This document shows, one piece after another, positions 26,546 to 36,827 of a stretch of DNA of 64,000 nt. Position 1 is the stretch's first letter; each line of letters opens with the position of its first letter. The translations under genes and the position numbers were made by a program. Origin of the DNA: Pseudoalteromonas rubra (GTDB lineage Bacteria; Pseudomonadota; Gammaproteobacteria; Enterobacterales; Alteromonadaceae); contig NZ_AHCD03000043.1 of assembly GCF_000238295.3 (NCBI RefSeq), positions 124,001-188,000 of the forward strand, in the 5' to 3' direction. The notes under the pieces were generated by a model. It was not told the DNA's origin, made no database searches, and saw only the letters and a list, made by a program, of their open reading frames with translations.

Positions 26546-27193
26546 TTAATTGATGAGCGTTATTTCAATACGCAGATGCTGCGCTGTGCCATCCAGGTGT
26601 TTCACTCTGAAATCTGAATGATACTCAGCCGCTTTTTCCAGAAACTGTTGCTGTCTGGCGTGCGAAGAAAACGCATAGATGCCCTGCAAAGTCGTGCCTG
26701 CATCAGCAATAGGGTTGCCGTCTGCGTCTGACGCACTGCCGGGCACATAACTGAATCTGAGTCTGGCACTGGCAAGTGTTGGGGCTTTCATCAAAATGTG
26801 AGAGCCATCGGCAAATTCAAACCGCAATTCCATGCCTGCCAAATCGATGAATGGATTCAATGCACCAAACATACTATCCATGATGGAGGTGATTTGAGTG
26901 CCATAATACGTAACCGTCTCATTGTCTTTTATCCAGTCGTCAAATCTTTGCCGGCTGCTGGGGTTTCGTGCCAGCTCCCACGCTGAATTAAACGGGTAAT
27001 ATCCGGGGCCTGCGCTGGCATTACCCGGCACCTTGATCTTAGCGACCATCCGAAGGTTATCATCTGTGTGGGCATTGGGCGTAGTTGCCGCCATAATAGC
27101 CGGGGCGTTTGAGCCTGCGGTATTGTGCTCAGATGCAGCAACAGGGCCTGCAAGTGAGAGCACGACAAGCACGGTGAGTATGTTCAAAATCAT
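26546..27193 (-). CDS. Exported protein of unknown function
   Basis: About 215 residues with a clear signal peptide (ILNILTVLVVLSLAGPVAAS). The mature part has a region with an FDDWIKDNETVTYYGTQI stretch and alternating beta segments, no Cys and no known catalytic motif. I choose the ATG at 27193, five bases after AAAGG; in-frame ATGs at 27253 and 27262 add a basic extension but lack a site. Probably periplasmic. It is followed closely by a two-helix membrane protein gene. Confidence 0.65.
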   Translation of the reverse strand: MILNILTVLVVLSLAGPVAASEHNTAGSNAPAIMAATTPNAHTDDNLRMVAKIKVPGNASAGPGYYPFNSAWELARNPSSRQRFDDWIKDNETVTYYGTQITSIMDSMFGALNPFIDLAGMELRFEFADGSHILMKAPTLASARLRFSYVPGSASDADGNPIADAGTTLQGIYAFSSHARQQQFLEKAAEYHSDFRVKHLDGTAQHLRIEITLIN

Positions 27194-27327
27194 CGTTGCC
27201 TTTTTTAGTATTCTTAGTGGCGTCTTAACGGGTAATGCTACTTTTTTTATCATAAATATCAAAGGTATTGCTTGGCGTTTCGAACCGTGGCTTGTGGCGT
27301 ATTATTTGAACTAAGGTAAGAGAGGCT

Positions 27328-27351
27328 GGGGCACGCACAAAGCAGTGCCCC
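27328..27351. terminator. Hairpin after rapA
   Basis: GGGGCAC at 27328-27334 and GTGCCCC at 27345-27351 form a perfect seven-pair stem in the gap downstream of rapA and upstream of the exported protein gene. No strong T-run lies on the minus-strand side, so termination there is uncertain. Confidence 0.4.
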
Positions 27352-27374
27352 GAATGATTTTTAAAGGCTGTGCC

Positions 27375-30269
27375 TTAGTGCGCAACTACAATCAGGCGAA
27401 TGGCGTCCAGTTTGACCTGAGCCTTGCCGATGTGCTCGCTGAGCGCGCTGCGTTGTTTATCGAATACCTGAATTTCTTCGTCACGGATATTCGGGTTAAC
27501 CGCTTTCAGTGCCTGCAAGCGGGCCTGCTCGTCACTCAGGCGGGTTTCCATCTGTGCTTGTGCAGCTTGTTGCAGGTCAGCCATCTGTGCTTTGGCCTGC
27601 TCTTCGGCTTTGCTGATCAGCGGGTGGATACCTGATTGCAGGGCATTGGCCAGTTTACTGGCGGTCTGACGACCAACGGCAGAGAGCTGGTTGTTAAAGG
27701 CATCAAAGGCCACGTTTTGCGCCAGATCGTTACCGCTTTTATCCATCAGCACCCGGATTGGTGTGGGTGGCAGGAAGCGGCCAATTTGCAGTGATTTAGG
27801 AGCCGACGTTTCGGCCACAAAGATCAGCTCAACAAAGAAAGTACCTACCGGCAGTTTGTTGTTTTTCAGCAGGGCAACAGAGGCACAACCAAAGTCGTCG
27901 TCACAGATCATGTCCATCACACCCTCAACCATAGGGTGATCCCAGCTGATAAACTGGGCATCTTCTTGTGAAAGCGACGTAGCACGGTCAAAAGTCACGG
28001 TGATGCCATCGTCTTTCAGGCTCGGGAAAGACGGATTGAGCATGTGCTCAGTCGGCTTCAGGATAATGGTGTTTTCACCTTTGTCTTCCTGGTTTACTCC
28101 AAAGATGTCGAACACATTAATCATGTAAGTGGGTAAGACAACGTCGTCGTCCAGCGCTTCGATTTCTTCAGCAATGCCATCGGCTTTGCCCATACCGCTT
28201 GAATGCAGTTCCAGCAGACGGTCGCGACCTTGCTCCATTTTGGCGCGCAGCACTGTGTTTTGCTTGGCAACCTGCTCAAGTAACGGATCCAGTTCTTCTT
28301 CATCACAGTTATGCGCGGCAACCAGTTCGAGTAAATCCTCTGAGAATTCTTTATAAAGCAACTGGCCGGTGGTGCTGGTGGTTTCGAACGCATCCAGTGC
28401 TTCGTCATACCAGCGCAGTAGCACTTCCTGGGCAGTATTGGCGAAGTAAGGCACATGAATATTCACATCCTGCTGCTGACCAATGCGGTCCAGACGACCA
28501 ATACGTTGTTCCAGCAGATCCGGGTTCAGCGGCAAATCGAACAGCACCAGGTGGTGGGCAAACTGGAAGTTACGACCTTCTGAGCCTATTTCTGAACACA
28601 GCAGTACTTGGGCAGAGTCATATTCATCGGCAAAGTACGCCGCAGCGCGGTCACGCTCTAAGATAGACATCCCTTCATGGAATACGGCTGACTTAATGCC
28701 TTCGCGTTCACGCAGGGTTTGCTCCAGGCTGATGGCGGTTTGCGCTTCGGCACAGATCAGCAGCACCTTTTGTTGTTTAAGCTCTTTGAGCTTATCGATC
28801 AGCCAGGCGACACGCGGGTCGAACTGGGTCCAGCTGGCGCTTTCGCCTTCAAACTCCTGGAAGATTTTTTCTGGGAACAGGGCACGCAGAGCGCTTTTGT
28901 CTGCACTTTGAATGCCGCCAAGGTTACCCATGACAGAGATAGCGGTTTTGTACTGCTTTGGCATCTCAACAGGACAGGCGTGCAGGATACGGCTTGGGTA
29001 ACCGTCAATACCACTGCGGCTGTTGCGGAATAAAATACGGCCTGTGCCATGACGGTCCAGCAAGTTGTTTAGCAGCGTTTGCTTGGCTGTTTCTTCGCCC
29101 TGTTCAACCTGGCTAAGTAGTTCGGTGATGTCGGTTTCTTTTAACAGCTCAGTCAGGGTTGCTTTGGCTTTGTCGTCCAGCGCTGCGTCTTGCAACAGTT
29201 TATTGGCGGCATCGGCAACTTCTTTATAATGGCTTTCTTCTTCCACAAAAGCGTCGTAATCGTAGAATCTGTCCGGGTCAAGTAATTGCAGACGAGCAAA
29301 GTGGCTGCGGTGGCCAAGTTGATCTGGCGTGGCGGTCAGCAGGATCAGGCCAGCAATGTCCTGGCTTAACTCAGCAATGCGCTGATATTCGGTGCTTGGT
29401 TTGTCTTTTTCTACCGTCAGGTGGTGCGCTTCATCAACAACCAACAGATCCCAGTCTGCTAATGTTGCTTGCTCAAACCAGCGGCGTTTCTTGGTGATAA
29501 ATTCCAGGCTCACCAACACCAATTGCTCAGTTTCAAATACGTTTGGAGAATCCGCAAAGGCTTCGTCACAGCGGTCTTCGTCAAAAATAGAGAAGTGCAA
29601 GTTGAAGCGGCGCAGCATTTCAACCAGCCACTGATGTTGCAGGCTTTCAGGCACGACGATAAGCACACGGCTGGCACGACCCGTCAGGATTTGTTGATGC
29701 AGGATCATACCGGCTTCAATGGTTTTACCTAAGCCAACTTCGTCCGACAGTAAAACCCTGGGCGCGAAACGTTTACCTACTTCGTCGGCTATATAAAGCT
29801 GGTGGGGGATCAGACTGGCACGCTGACCAATGAGGCCTTTTAAATGAGACTGCTGGCGATTGAACTGATGTTGCCAGGTTTGATAGCGCAGCGTGTAGCG
29901 GTCGAATCTGTCAACCTGACCTGCAAATAGACGGTCCTGAGGTTTATTAAACTTAATGAAGTGATCCAAAAAGGTTTCTTTTAGTGTGACCGGTTCTTCG
30001 TTATCGATACGTTCGCCGTGATAACACAGCAAGTCGCCTTGCTCTTCCACTTTTTCAACACGCATTTCCCATTCGTCAACACAGCGGATCACATCGCCGG
30101 GATTAAAAATCACGCGGGTAACCGGGGCTTCCTGCACAGAATAAACGCGGTTCTCACCACTGGCAGGAAACAATATCGTCACCTGGCGACCTTCCAATGC
30201 CACTATGGTGCCCAATCCTAAATCTGACTCAGTATCACTGATCCAGCGCTGACCTAAGGAAAAATTCAT
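27375..30269 (-). CDS. rapA: RNA polymerase-associated ATPase RapA
   Basis: About 964 residues, close to E. coli RapA (968). It is a Swi2/Snf2-family ATPase that binds core RNA polymerase and recycles stalled complexes. The N-terminal Tudor-like region opens with FSLGQRWISDTESDLGLG; Walker A is DEVGLGKTIEAG (about 177), the DEAH box is VVDEAHH, and the helicase C-terminal lobe includes SEIGSEGRNFQFA and EQRIGRLDRIGQ. The start is ATG at 30269 after TAAGGAAAAATTC; the open frame runs further upstream to 30356 but that would add a non-family extension. Divergent from the phoH-like gene. Confidence 0.95.
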   Translation of the reverse strand: MNFSLGQRWISDTESDLGLGTIVALEGRQVTILFPASGENRVYSVQEAPVTRVIFNPGDVIRCVDEWEMRVEKVEEQGDLLCYHGERIDNEEPVTLKETFLDHFIKFNKPQDRLFAGQVDRFDRYTLRYQTWQHQFNRQQSHLKGLIGQRASLIPHQLYIADEVGKRFAPRVLLSDEVGLGKTIEAGMILHQQILTGRASRVLIVVPESLQHQWLVEMLRRFNLHFSIFDEDRCDEAFADSPNVFETEQLVLVSLEFITKKRRWFEQATLADWDLLVVDEAHHLTVEKDKPSTEYQRIAELSQDIAGLILLTATPDQLGHRSHFARLQLLDPDRFYDYDAFVEEESHYKEVADAANKLLQDAALDDKAKATLTELLKETDITELLSQVEQGEETAKQTLLNNLLDRHGTGRILFRNSRSGIDGYPSRILHACPVEMPKQYKTAISVMGNLGGIQSADKSALRALFPEKIFQEFEGESASWTQFDPRVAWLIDKLKELKQQKVLLICAEAQTAISLEQTLREREGIKSAVFHEGMSILERDRAAAYFADEYDSAQVLLCSEIGSEGRNFQFAHHLVLFDLPLNPDLLEQRIGRLDRIGQQQDVNIHVPYFANTAQEVLLRWYDEALDAFETTSTTGQLLYKEFSEDLLELVAAHNCDEEELDPLLEQVAKQNTVLRAKMEQGRDRLLELHSSGMGKADGIAEEIEALDDDVVLPTYMINVFDIFGVNQEDKGENTIILKPTEHMLNPSFPSLKDDGITVTFDRATSLSQEDAQFISWDHPMVEGVMDMICDDDFGCASVALLKNNKLPVGTFFVELIFVAETSAPKSLQIGRFLPPTPIRVLMDKSGNDLAQNVAFDAFNNQLSAVGRQTASKLANALQSGIHPLISKAEEQAKAQMADLQQAAQAQMETRLSDEQARLQALKAVNPNIRDEEIQVFDKQRSALSEHIGKAQVKLDAIRLIVVAH

Positions 30270-30655
30270 GCTTGTCTCGTCTCGCGGAAAAAAGGCGGCC
30301 ATGGTACCGAGAAGCACCGCCTTGTTCAAGGTTGTGAGACAACGATAAACGTACATAAACTGTGATTTTTTTCACATTATGCTATTGACCTGGGCGAACA
30401 CAGGAGCCTGGGCTACTTGTTGTCCTGTCTGGCGTTATTTTCGGCCACAGTGTTTACGTCCTCACGACGAAAAATAAGCATAGCTCAAGTGTTCAGAATT
30501 GACGTAGCGAAGGTGGATTGTCTGACCTAGTGGTTAACGCCACTGTCATAAAAACGACTTTTGTGACAAATAGACTAAACTTAGGGTAAGAGCATTGGCT
30601 TGCTTGGCGACCAAGTCTTTGTTCAGTAGTAGTTTTCACTAAATAGGAACGCACT
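30270..30655. other. Divergent promoter region between rapA and the phoH-like gene
   Basis: About 386 bases with no supported gene. It should hold the promoters of both flanking genes; I see no distinct operator or repeat. Confidence 0.4.
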
Positions 30656-32056
30656 ATGGGAAATGATGACCTCGACCGTAAAATGTATGTGTTAGATACC
30701 AACGTACTCCTTCACGAACCCCTCGCTTTCTTTTCATTTCAGGAACACGACGTAGTAATCCCCATGACAGTTCTGGAAGAGCTGGACCACATAAAAGACA
30801 GAAAACGCGACGTCAGTAGCGATGCCAGGGTGGCCATTCGCAGCCTTGACGACGTGTTGCGTAACGCCTCACCAGAGCAAATGCTGGAGGGGGTTTCCTT
30901 GCCCAAAGTGCAGCGCGATACGCATAAACCCGCGAGTAGCGGCAAGCTCATCGTGATCAATGATCACTTGTACCCCGACAGTATCTCTGGCTTACCGGGT
31001 AACGAAAATGACCACAGAATTATTAACTGCGCCATTCAATTGCAAAAACAATACTCAGATAAAAAAGTGGTGCTAGTCACCAAAGACATAAATATGCGCC
31101 TCAAGGCCAAAGGGGCCGGACTCAAATTTGTAGAGGACTACCGTACTGATCAGCTCATCGATGACATTAACCTGCTGACCTCGGGGTATAACAAGTTTAC
31201 CGGGGATTTCTGGGCCAATGTGGGTGAGTGCCAGACAGAGCAGCAGGGCCGTTACACCTTGCATCAGGTGCCCGCAAAACTGATGCCGGAAGTCTTTGTC
31301 AATGAATACCTGATAGATGAAGGGGATCATTTCGCCGCCCGGGTGGTGGGCTATGACACAGAACACGTGACACTAAAAGACATTAGCGTTGAGCGCCTGA
31401 TGCACCAACAGGCCTGGGGCGTTGCGCCTAAAAATGTGTATCAGGGTATGGCGCTGGATGCGTTGCTGGATCCAAATATCGAGCTGGTGATCCTGACCGG
31501 CCCGGCTGGTTGCGGTAAAACCTTACTGGCGCTGGCCAGTGCGCTGGAAATGATCATAGAGAAAGGCGTCTACGATAAGGTGATTGTAACTCGTAACACC
31601 CCGGAAATTGCAGAAAGCATTGGCTTTTTACCTGGCACGGAAGAAGAAAAAATGGCCCCGTGGCTGGCGGCAATTACGGATACGCTGGAGGTATTACATA
31701 AACACGACGAGAGTCCCATATCGAGCCGTAACTATATTATGGAAAAGGCCAACATTCAGTTTAAGTCAGTCAACTTTATGCGTGGACGCAGTATCCAAAA
31801 TGCGGTGGTGATTCTGGACGAGAGCCAGAACCTGACGGCCTCTCAGTTAAAAACCATTATCACACGCTGTGGTGAGGGTACTAAACTTATCTGTACCGGT
31901 AACCTGGCGCAGATAGACAGCAATTATCTGACCCCTGTGACTTCAGGGCTTACTTATATCGTTGAGCGCTTCAAAGATTTTGAAGGCTCTGCGACGATTA
32001 ATCTTAATGGGGTGGTCAGAAGTCGCCTCGCGTCATTTGCCGAGCAAAACTTGTAA
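30656..32056 (+). CDS. PIN domain-PhoH fusion ATPase
   Basis: A 466-residue protein joining an N-terminal PIN nuclease domain (residues about 8-150; YVLDTNVLLHEP and the downstream acidic residues of the metal site) to a PhoH-type ATPase (from about 240; Walker A GPAGCGKTLLALAS, Walker B VVILDESQN). Proteins of this layout (PhoH2/YlaK class) are linked to RNA unwinding and cleavage. ATG at 30656 follows AATAGGAACGC. A good hairpin lies 7 bases after the stop codon. Confidence 0.92.
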   Translation: MGNDDLDRKMYVLDTNVLLHEPLAFFSFQEHDVVIPMTVLEELDHIKDRKRDVSSDARVAIRSLDDVLRNASPEQMLEGVSLPKVQRDTHKPASSGKLIVINDHLYPDSISGLPGNENDHRIINCAIQLQKQYSDKKVVLVTKDINMRLKAKGAGLKFVEDYRTDQLIDDINLLTSGYNKFTGDFWANVGECQTEQQGRYTLHQVPAKLMPEVFVNEYLIDEGDHFAARVVGYDTEHVTLKDISVERLMHQQAWGVAPKNVYQGMALDALLDPNIELVILTGPAGCGKTLLALASALEMIIEKGVYDKVIVTRNTPEIAESIGFLPGTEEEKMAPWLAAITDTLEVLHKHDESPISSRNYIMEKANIQFKSVNFMRGRSIQNAVVILDESQNLTASQLKTIITRCGEGTKLICTGNLAQIDSNYLTPVTSGLTYIVERFKDFEGSATINLNGVVRSRLASFAEQNL

Positions 32057-32062
32057 CACCAG

Positions 32063-32088
32063 GCGGACCCTTGCGGTCCGCTTATTTC
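32063..32088 (+). terminator. Terminator of the PIN-PhoH gene
   Basis: GCGGACC at 32063-32069 pairs with GGTCCGC at 32075-32081 over a five-base loop, followed by TTATTT. Confidence 0.7.
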
Positions 32089-32172
32089 CCACCCTAGCTT
32101 TCTAACTCACTTGAAAGATTGGCATGTGCTCGTTACTCTTGCTAAAACAAGGAACTAACGTCGAGCCATTGC

Positions 32173-35100
32173 GTGCCGGAATTTCTCCCTCTTAAGAACT
32201 ATCGTAAGGCGATCAGTATTGCCTTGCTGGTGCCCATGTTGCTGGCTGTGGTGCTGTGCTTTCACCTGTATCAGATAAAGCTTGAGCGTCAGTATCAAGT
32301 GTATCAGGCCCAATTTTTTGTACTTGCCGGGCAAGTTGAGCAAGAAACGCTGGCTGCGCAAACGGTTATAACCAGTGTTCGCAACAGTCTGGCTGAGCCT
32401 ATCCGCTATCAGCTCGATGCACAGTGGCAGCAGAATATTCGTCAGCAGGCGGGTTATTTTTATCGCCAGCTACCAGATAATGGGGGAGAGGTTGTGGGGC
32501 TGGGCCGCTTTGTGCCAACGCCACAACTGAGAGCTCAATGGCAGCAAATTATGGCTTTGGGCCCCAGTTTCAATACCGCGCTTGCCCTGATTGATGAGCT
32601 CGAAGCCGTGGTATTTATTCAGGAAAACGGCTTTGCCTTTGTTAAACGGCGTGATACCAGTCAGAGCAACCTGCTAACGGCCATTGTTGAATCGCGTTTT
32701 ACACCACAATTTAGTCAGGGGGTCACGGCCACCAGCATGCCTACCCGGGTATTTGGTAAGCACTATTTTGCACTGGGGCAGCGTCTGACCAGTGGTTCAC
32801 AATCACAGATCCTGCTGATTTATGATGTTGATAAACTTGCCAGCCGACTGCAGCAGATGACCTTTGGTGGAGGAACATTAGCACTGAAAGGCACGCAGCC
32901 GGGTGTCATATTGGCTTCCAGTAAAGGTTATCAGGATCTGGACGACGACCAGGTACGCAACGCTAAGCTGCCCTGGAAGGGCGGCGTTCGCTTTAACTAT
33001 CGTCCGACCGGACAGCCTTTTACCTTGAGGTTTGTTCAGGATGAAGCTCGTTTCTCTGCACCGGCGCGATATGAGGTGATACTGGAGCTGGGGTTTTTGA
33101 TCATATTTATTGTCTTTACCTTTGCCGCTTACGTTTGGCTTAACGCGCAAGTATTTATCCGACCCCTCAAGCATTTTGTCAGATACCTGACTTATCAGGA
33201 GCATACCCCGGAAGCTACGATGAGTTATGCTGTTCCGAGAGACTGGCAGCCATGGTTCAGAGAAATAAAACAGGTCGTGACACAGAAGCGGCATGCATTA
33301 CAACAGCTGCAGGAAAACAATACCAAACTGGATGAGCAAGTGCAGCGACAGAAGAAGGCCCTGTCACGCAGTTTAGAAGCCAAGGAACGCCAGGCGGCAT
33401 TACTTAAAACGGTCCTGAACTCGGTGCCTGATCTGGTTTACTACAAGAATATAGATGGTTCATTTATTGGCTGCAATGAGGCGTTTGAACGGTTTATGGG
33501 AGTCGCTCAGGTTGATCTGGTTGCGCGTGAACATCAGGAAGTAACAGAGCGTCACCTGGCTTTACTGGATCTTGAGCACACCATGAACTTTCAGGGACAA
33601 AGCCTGACCGATACCCTGATGCTGGAGGGAAGTAGTTATCTGATCACCGTCTCGCCTTTGTACAACGATCTGCGTAAACGTATCGGGACTTTGGGGGTAG
33701 CACGGGATATCAGTGAGCAGCAACAGGCTTTGACAGCGTTACGGGCGTCCGAGCAGAACTTTAAAGCTGCCATCGAGTATGCGCCCAATGGGGTGATTTT
33801 ACTGTCTATTGACCGACTCGTGCTGGAGCTTAACCGAACGGCGCGTAAGTTATTTGTGCGCGTTGATATTGGCAGTAGTTTGTACAGCGTGTTTGAAGAC
33901 GCCGATGTTGAGGCACTGAATGATGTGCTGGACCATTGCTTACAAGAACGACAGGGGGCCAGTGAATTGAGTATGGCTCAGCAAGATCCCAAACGCTGGC
34001 TGCACCTGAGTGTTTCTCTGGTCTGGGACAAACAAAAGAATCCCAAGTATTTTGTTATCCACGTGCAGAATGTAACTGCACTGGTGCGCGCCCGATTGGA
34101 TGCTGAGCGGGCCAATCATGCCAAAAGCCGCTTTATTGCCAATATCAGTCATGAGATCCGCACGCCTATTAATGCCATTTTGGGGATGGTGAGCATTCTC
34201 AAGCCCGAATTGGATAGTCAGAAAGAACAACAAAAGCTTGAGCAAATCGAAAGTGCCGCGCAGCAGTTGCTGACCATGCTGAATGACATTCTTAATTTTG
34301 CCCGGCTGGAAAGCGGGCAGGGTAAACCCAACAACCAGCCATTTTGTCTGGTTGATCTGATCTCCAGCCTGAATGGCCTGATCGCACCACTGAGCAGTGC
34401 CAGGCAACTTGAGTTCGAGATAGAGGTTGACCCATTTATCTGGCCGAGATTGATTGGTGATGAAGCACGTATCAAGCTGGTATTAATGAACCTGCTGGGC
34501 AATGCGGTCAAGTTCACAGAGCATGGCAGAGTAGGCCTGAGCCTGTCTTTGCAACCAGGCATACAGGCACCTGAGCAGACTATTCAGTTTTGTGTCTGGG
34601 ATACTGGCCCTGGGATCAGTGAACAGGATCAGGCACGTTTATTCGATGCCTTTACTCAGGGAAATGAAAGCAGCTCCCGCCCTCACGAAGGGATTGGGCT
34701 TGGCCTGGCCATTGTGAAGCAGGTGATCCAGTTACTAGGCGGGGAAGTAACGTTAACGAGTAAGCCCGACGTCGGCAGTCGATTTGAGTTTACCTTGCGA
34801 TTAGAGCGTGCGGCGTTATCTGATGAACAAAGCCGTAAGTCGCTATTTTTGATTTTGGATGGACAGGCACCTTTGCCTTATCTGGCCCATCAGGGTATTC
34901 ACCAGGGCAGCCTGGCTGATTTGAGGGCGCTCAGTCAGTCGACTCCGATTCATTACCTGGCGTCCAATGATCCTGACCATGTTCGAGCGCTGAGTCAGTC
35001 GGAGTCTGGATTGGACGCACAGTGGTTGGTGCCGGACACTGGCGCATTTTCACAGCTTTTGCCCGCTGACTTTGAGGCGATCAGACTCGCTCAGCCGGTG

Positions 35101-35877
35101 TTCTACCAGAGCCTGAGTACCTGCACATTGGAAGTGCCAAAAGCCGCGTTACCGAATGCCTGCATTTTATCGCCTTTATTGTGTATCGTGGTGGATGACA
35201 ACCCGGTCAATCTGGATATCAGCAGGACGGTACTGGAGCAGCGTGGTGCCACCGTGGTTGCACTGAGTAGTGCTGAAAATATCGTTGCAATTTGTCACAA
35301 GCTGCGCCCGGATGTGGTGTTGATGGATTTGTACATGCCTAACATCGATGGCTATGAAGCCAGCCGACAATTGCGCAGTCAATTTGATCAACAAAGCTTG
35401 CCTATTATTGCATTAACCGCCAATGCTCATGAACAGGAAAAGCAGCAGGCTATGGCGACTGGGTTAAACGGCTTTTTAGTCAAGCCTGTGGCCCCGGTCG
35501 ATCTGTGTGCGGCGCTTCAGGACTATGTGCCAGATAACGATACGGTATTTGATTATCCGTTTGCGCTGGCACAAATGATGGGTAATGAAGCGCTGGTACG
35601 TACCATGCTGGAAAAGTTTGCTAAGCTTGGTGAGGAGTACATTGCATCTTTACAGAAAGCGCTGAGCGCATCAGAGTTATTTAGCCTGGCCCATACCATC
35701 AAAGGGTCAGCAGCAGGATTAGGATTACACCGATTGGCAGCTCAGGCGCGAATATGCGAAGTCGCCGCGAAGCAAGCGAATGAAGATGTATCTGATCAAC
35801 TACCTTGTGATCAAGCGCAGTTGCTGGCAGCAGCAGAACAAACTTTGTGTTTTATTTCGTTTTGGCTAAAAGGATAA
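32173..35877 (+). CDS. Hybrid sensor histidine kinase with PAS, receiver and Hpt domains
   Basis: A 1234-residue membrane kinase of the ArcB/BarA layout. Transmembrane helices at about 15-37 and 300-325 enclose a 260-residue periplasmic sensor. A coiled coil (about 370-415), two PAS domains (about 412-525 and 535-640), HisKA (NISHEIRTPINAILGM) and HATPase_c follow (NLLGNAVKFTEHG; DTGPGISEQD; GIGLGLAIV). After a 110-residue linker come a receiver (Asp in VVLMDLYMPNIDGYE) and a C-terminal Hpt (LAHTIKGSAAGLG). The likely start is GTG at 32173. It is followed after four bases by a response regulator, so the two form a phosphorelay operon; the signal is unknown. Confidence 0.92.
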   Translation: MPEFLPLKNYRKAISIALLVPMLLAVVLCFHLYQIKLERQYQVYQAQFFVLAGQVEQETLAAQTVITSVRNSLAEPIRYQLDAQWQQNIRQQAGYFYRQLPDNGGEVVGLGRFVPTPQLRAQWQQIMALGPSFNTALALIDELEAVVFIQENGFAFVKRRDTSQSNLLTAIVESRFTPQFSQGVTATSMPTRVFGKHYFALGQRLTSGSQSQILLIYDVDKLASRLQQMTFGGGTLALKGTQPGVILASSKGYQDLDDDQVRNAKLPWKGGVRFNYRPTGQPFTLRFVQDEARFSAPARYEVILELGFLIIFIVFTFAAYVWLNAQVFIRPLKHFVRYLTYQEHTPEATMSYAVPRDWQPWFREIKQVVTQKRHALQQLQENNTKLDEQVQRQKKALSRSLEAKERQAALLKTVLNSVPDLVYYKNIDGSFIGCNEAFERFMGVAQVDLVAREHQEVTERHLALLDLEHTMNFQGQSLTDTLMLEGSSYLITVSPLYNDLRKRIGTLGVARDISEQQQALTALRASEQNFKAAIEYAPNGVILLSIDRLVLELNRTARKLFVRVDIGSSLYSVFEDADVEALNDVLDHCLQERQGASELSMAQQDPKRWLHLSVSLVWDKQKNPKYFVIHVQNVTALVRARLDAERANHAKSRFIANISHEIRTPINAILGMVSILKPELDSQKEQQKLEQIESAAQQLLTMLNDILNFARLESGQGKPNNQPFCLVDLISSLNGLIAPLSSARQLEFEIEVDPFIWPRLIGDEARIKLVLMNLLGNAVKFTEHGRVGLSLSLQPGIQAPEQTIQFCVWDTGPGISEQDQARLFDAFTQGNESSSRPHEGIGLGLAIVKQVIQLLGGEVTLTSKPDVGSRFEFTLRLERAALSDEQSRKSLFLILDGQAPLPYLAHQGIHQGSLADLRALSQSTPIHYLASNDPDHVRALSQSESGLDAQWLVPDTGAFSQLLPADFEAIRLAQPVFYQSLSTCTLEVPKAALPNACILSPLLCIVVDDNPVNLDISRTVLEQRGATVVALSSAENIVAICHKLRPDVVLMDLYMPNIDGYEASRQLRSQFDQQSLPIIALTANAHEQEKQQAMATGLNGFLVKPVAPVDLCAALQDYVPDNDTVFDYPFALAQMMGNEALVRTMLEKFAKLGEEYIASLQKALSASELFSLAHTIKGSAAGLGLHRLAAQARICEVAAKQANEDVSDQLPCDQAQLLAAAEQTLCFISFWLKG

Positions 35878-35881
35878 GAAA

Positions 35882-36784
35882 ATGCACAAATCGGCCCATA
35901 TTCTGGTTCTGGATCCGGATCCGCTCAACCGGGTGGTGCTACAAAATACCCTCGAAGAAACTTATCTGGTGACACTGAGCTCGTCACCTGAGCAGGCGCT
36001 GGCAGAGTTACACAGCACCTGTGTTGATTTGATCATTATGGATAATCAGCAGCTTGGTGATGAGGCTGAGGCGTTTTTGCAAACGTTAAAGGCGAGCCCC
36101 GACACGGCGCAATTGCCTGTGATAGTGATCTCCGCAAGCGCCAGCTTTTTGGATGAAGCACAAAGTCTGCAACAGGGCGCGGTCGACTATATTACTAAGC
36201 CGTTTAACCCCAATATTGTTAAGGCGAGGGTAAAAATTCATCTGGCCATAAAGCAGCGTAATGATCAGCTTTGTGAGCAGGCTTTAGTAGATGGCATGAC
36301 ATCATTACCCAACCGACGGGCACTGGATAAAACTTTGGCAATGTTCTGGCGGCAATGCGCTTCGGGAGTTCGGCCTCTGGCAGTGTTTGTATTGGGTGTT
36401 GATCATTTTGAGCGTTACAACAAGTTGTTCGGTCATGCCCGAGGCGATGAATGCCTATATAAAATTGCCCAGGTAGTGGCGGGTATCATCAATAATATGG
36501 ATGGATTTACGGCGCGCTATGATGGCGGACGTTTTGTGGCGTTGCTGCGTGATATCAGTGAAGTTGAAGCTCAGGAAGTGGCCGAGGCCATTCATATGGC
36601 GGTTGCAGCCTTAGCGATTCGGCATCCTGAATCGCCGACTTGTGCCCATGTGACAGTGAGTGCGGGGATTTGCTATACCAAAGCTGATTTTGCCCGAGCA
36701 CATCGGGATCCGCTGGACTTGGCTGCCTCGGCGCTGAACGATGCACGTGAACGACAACAAAAGGCGGTGTTGAGTGTGGTGTGA
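35882..36784 (+). CDS. Response regulator with degenerate GGDEF domain
   Basis: A 300-residue protein: receiver domain (Asp 54 in IIMDNQQLGD, Lys in YITKPFNP) and a diguanylate-cyclase-like domain (about 130-298). Fold-specific motifs are kept (DGMTSLPNRRALD, GVDHFERYNKLFGHARGDE) but the signature GGDEF is replaced by DGGRF at about 214-218, losing the catalytic acidic pair. It is therefore unlikely to make c-di-GMP, and may bind GTP or act by protein contact. ATG at 35882 follows AAAAGGATAAGAA inside the end of the kinase gene. Confidence 0.88.
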   Translation: MHKSAHILVLDPDPLNRVVLQNTLEETYLVTLSSSPEQALAELHSTCVDLIIMDNQQLGDEAEAFLQTLKASPDTAQLPVIVISASASFLDEAQSLQQGAVDYITKPFNPNIVKARVKIHLAIKQRNDQLCEQALVDGMTSLPNRRALDKTLAMFWRQCASGVRPLAVFVLGVDHFERYNKLFGHARGDECLYKIAQVVAGIINNMDGFTARYDGGRFVALLRDISEVEAQEVAEAIHMAVAALAIRHPESPTCAHVTVSAGICYTKADFARAHRDPLDLAASALNDARERQQKAVLSVV

Positions 36785-36827
36785 AGGTTCAGTGCTAAGT
36801 CGCACTGAACCTTGTCAGTAGCGCTGG

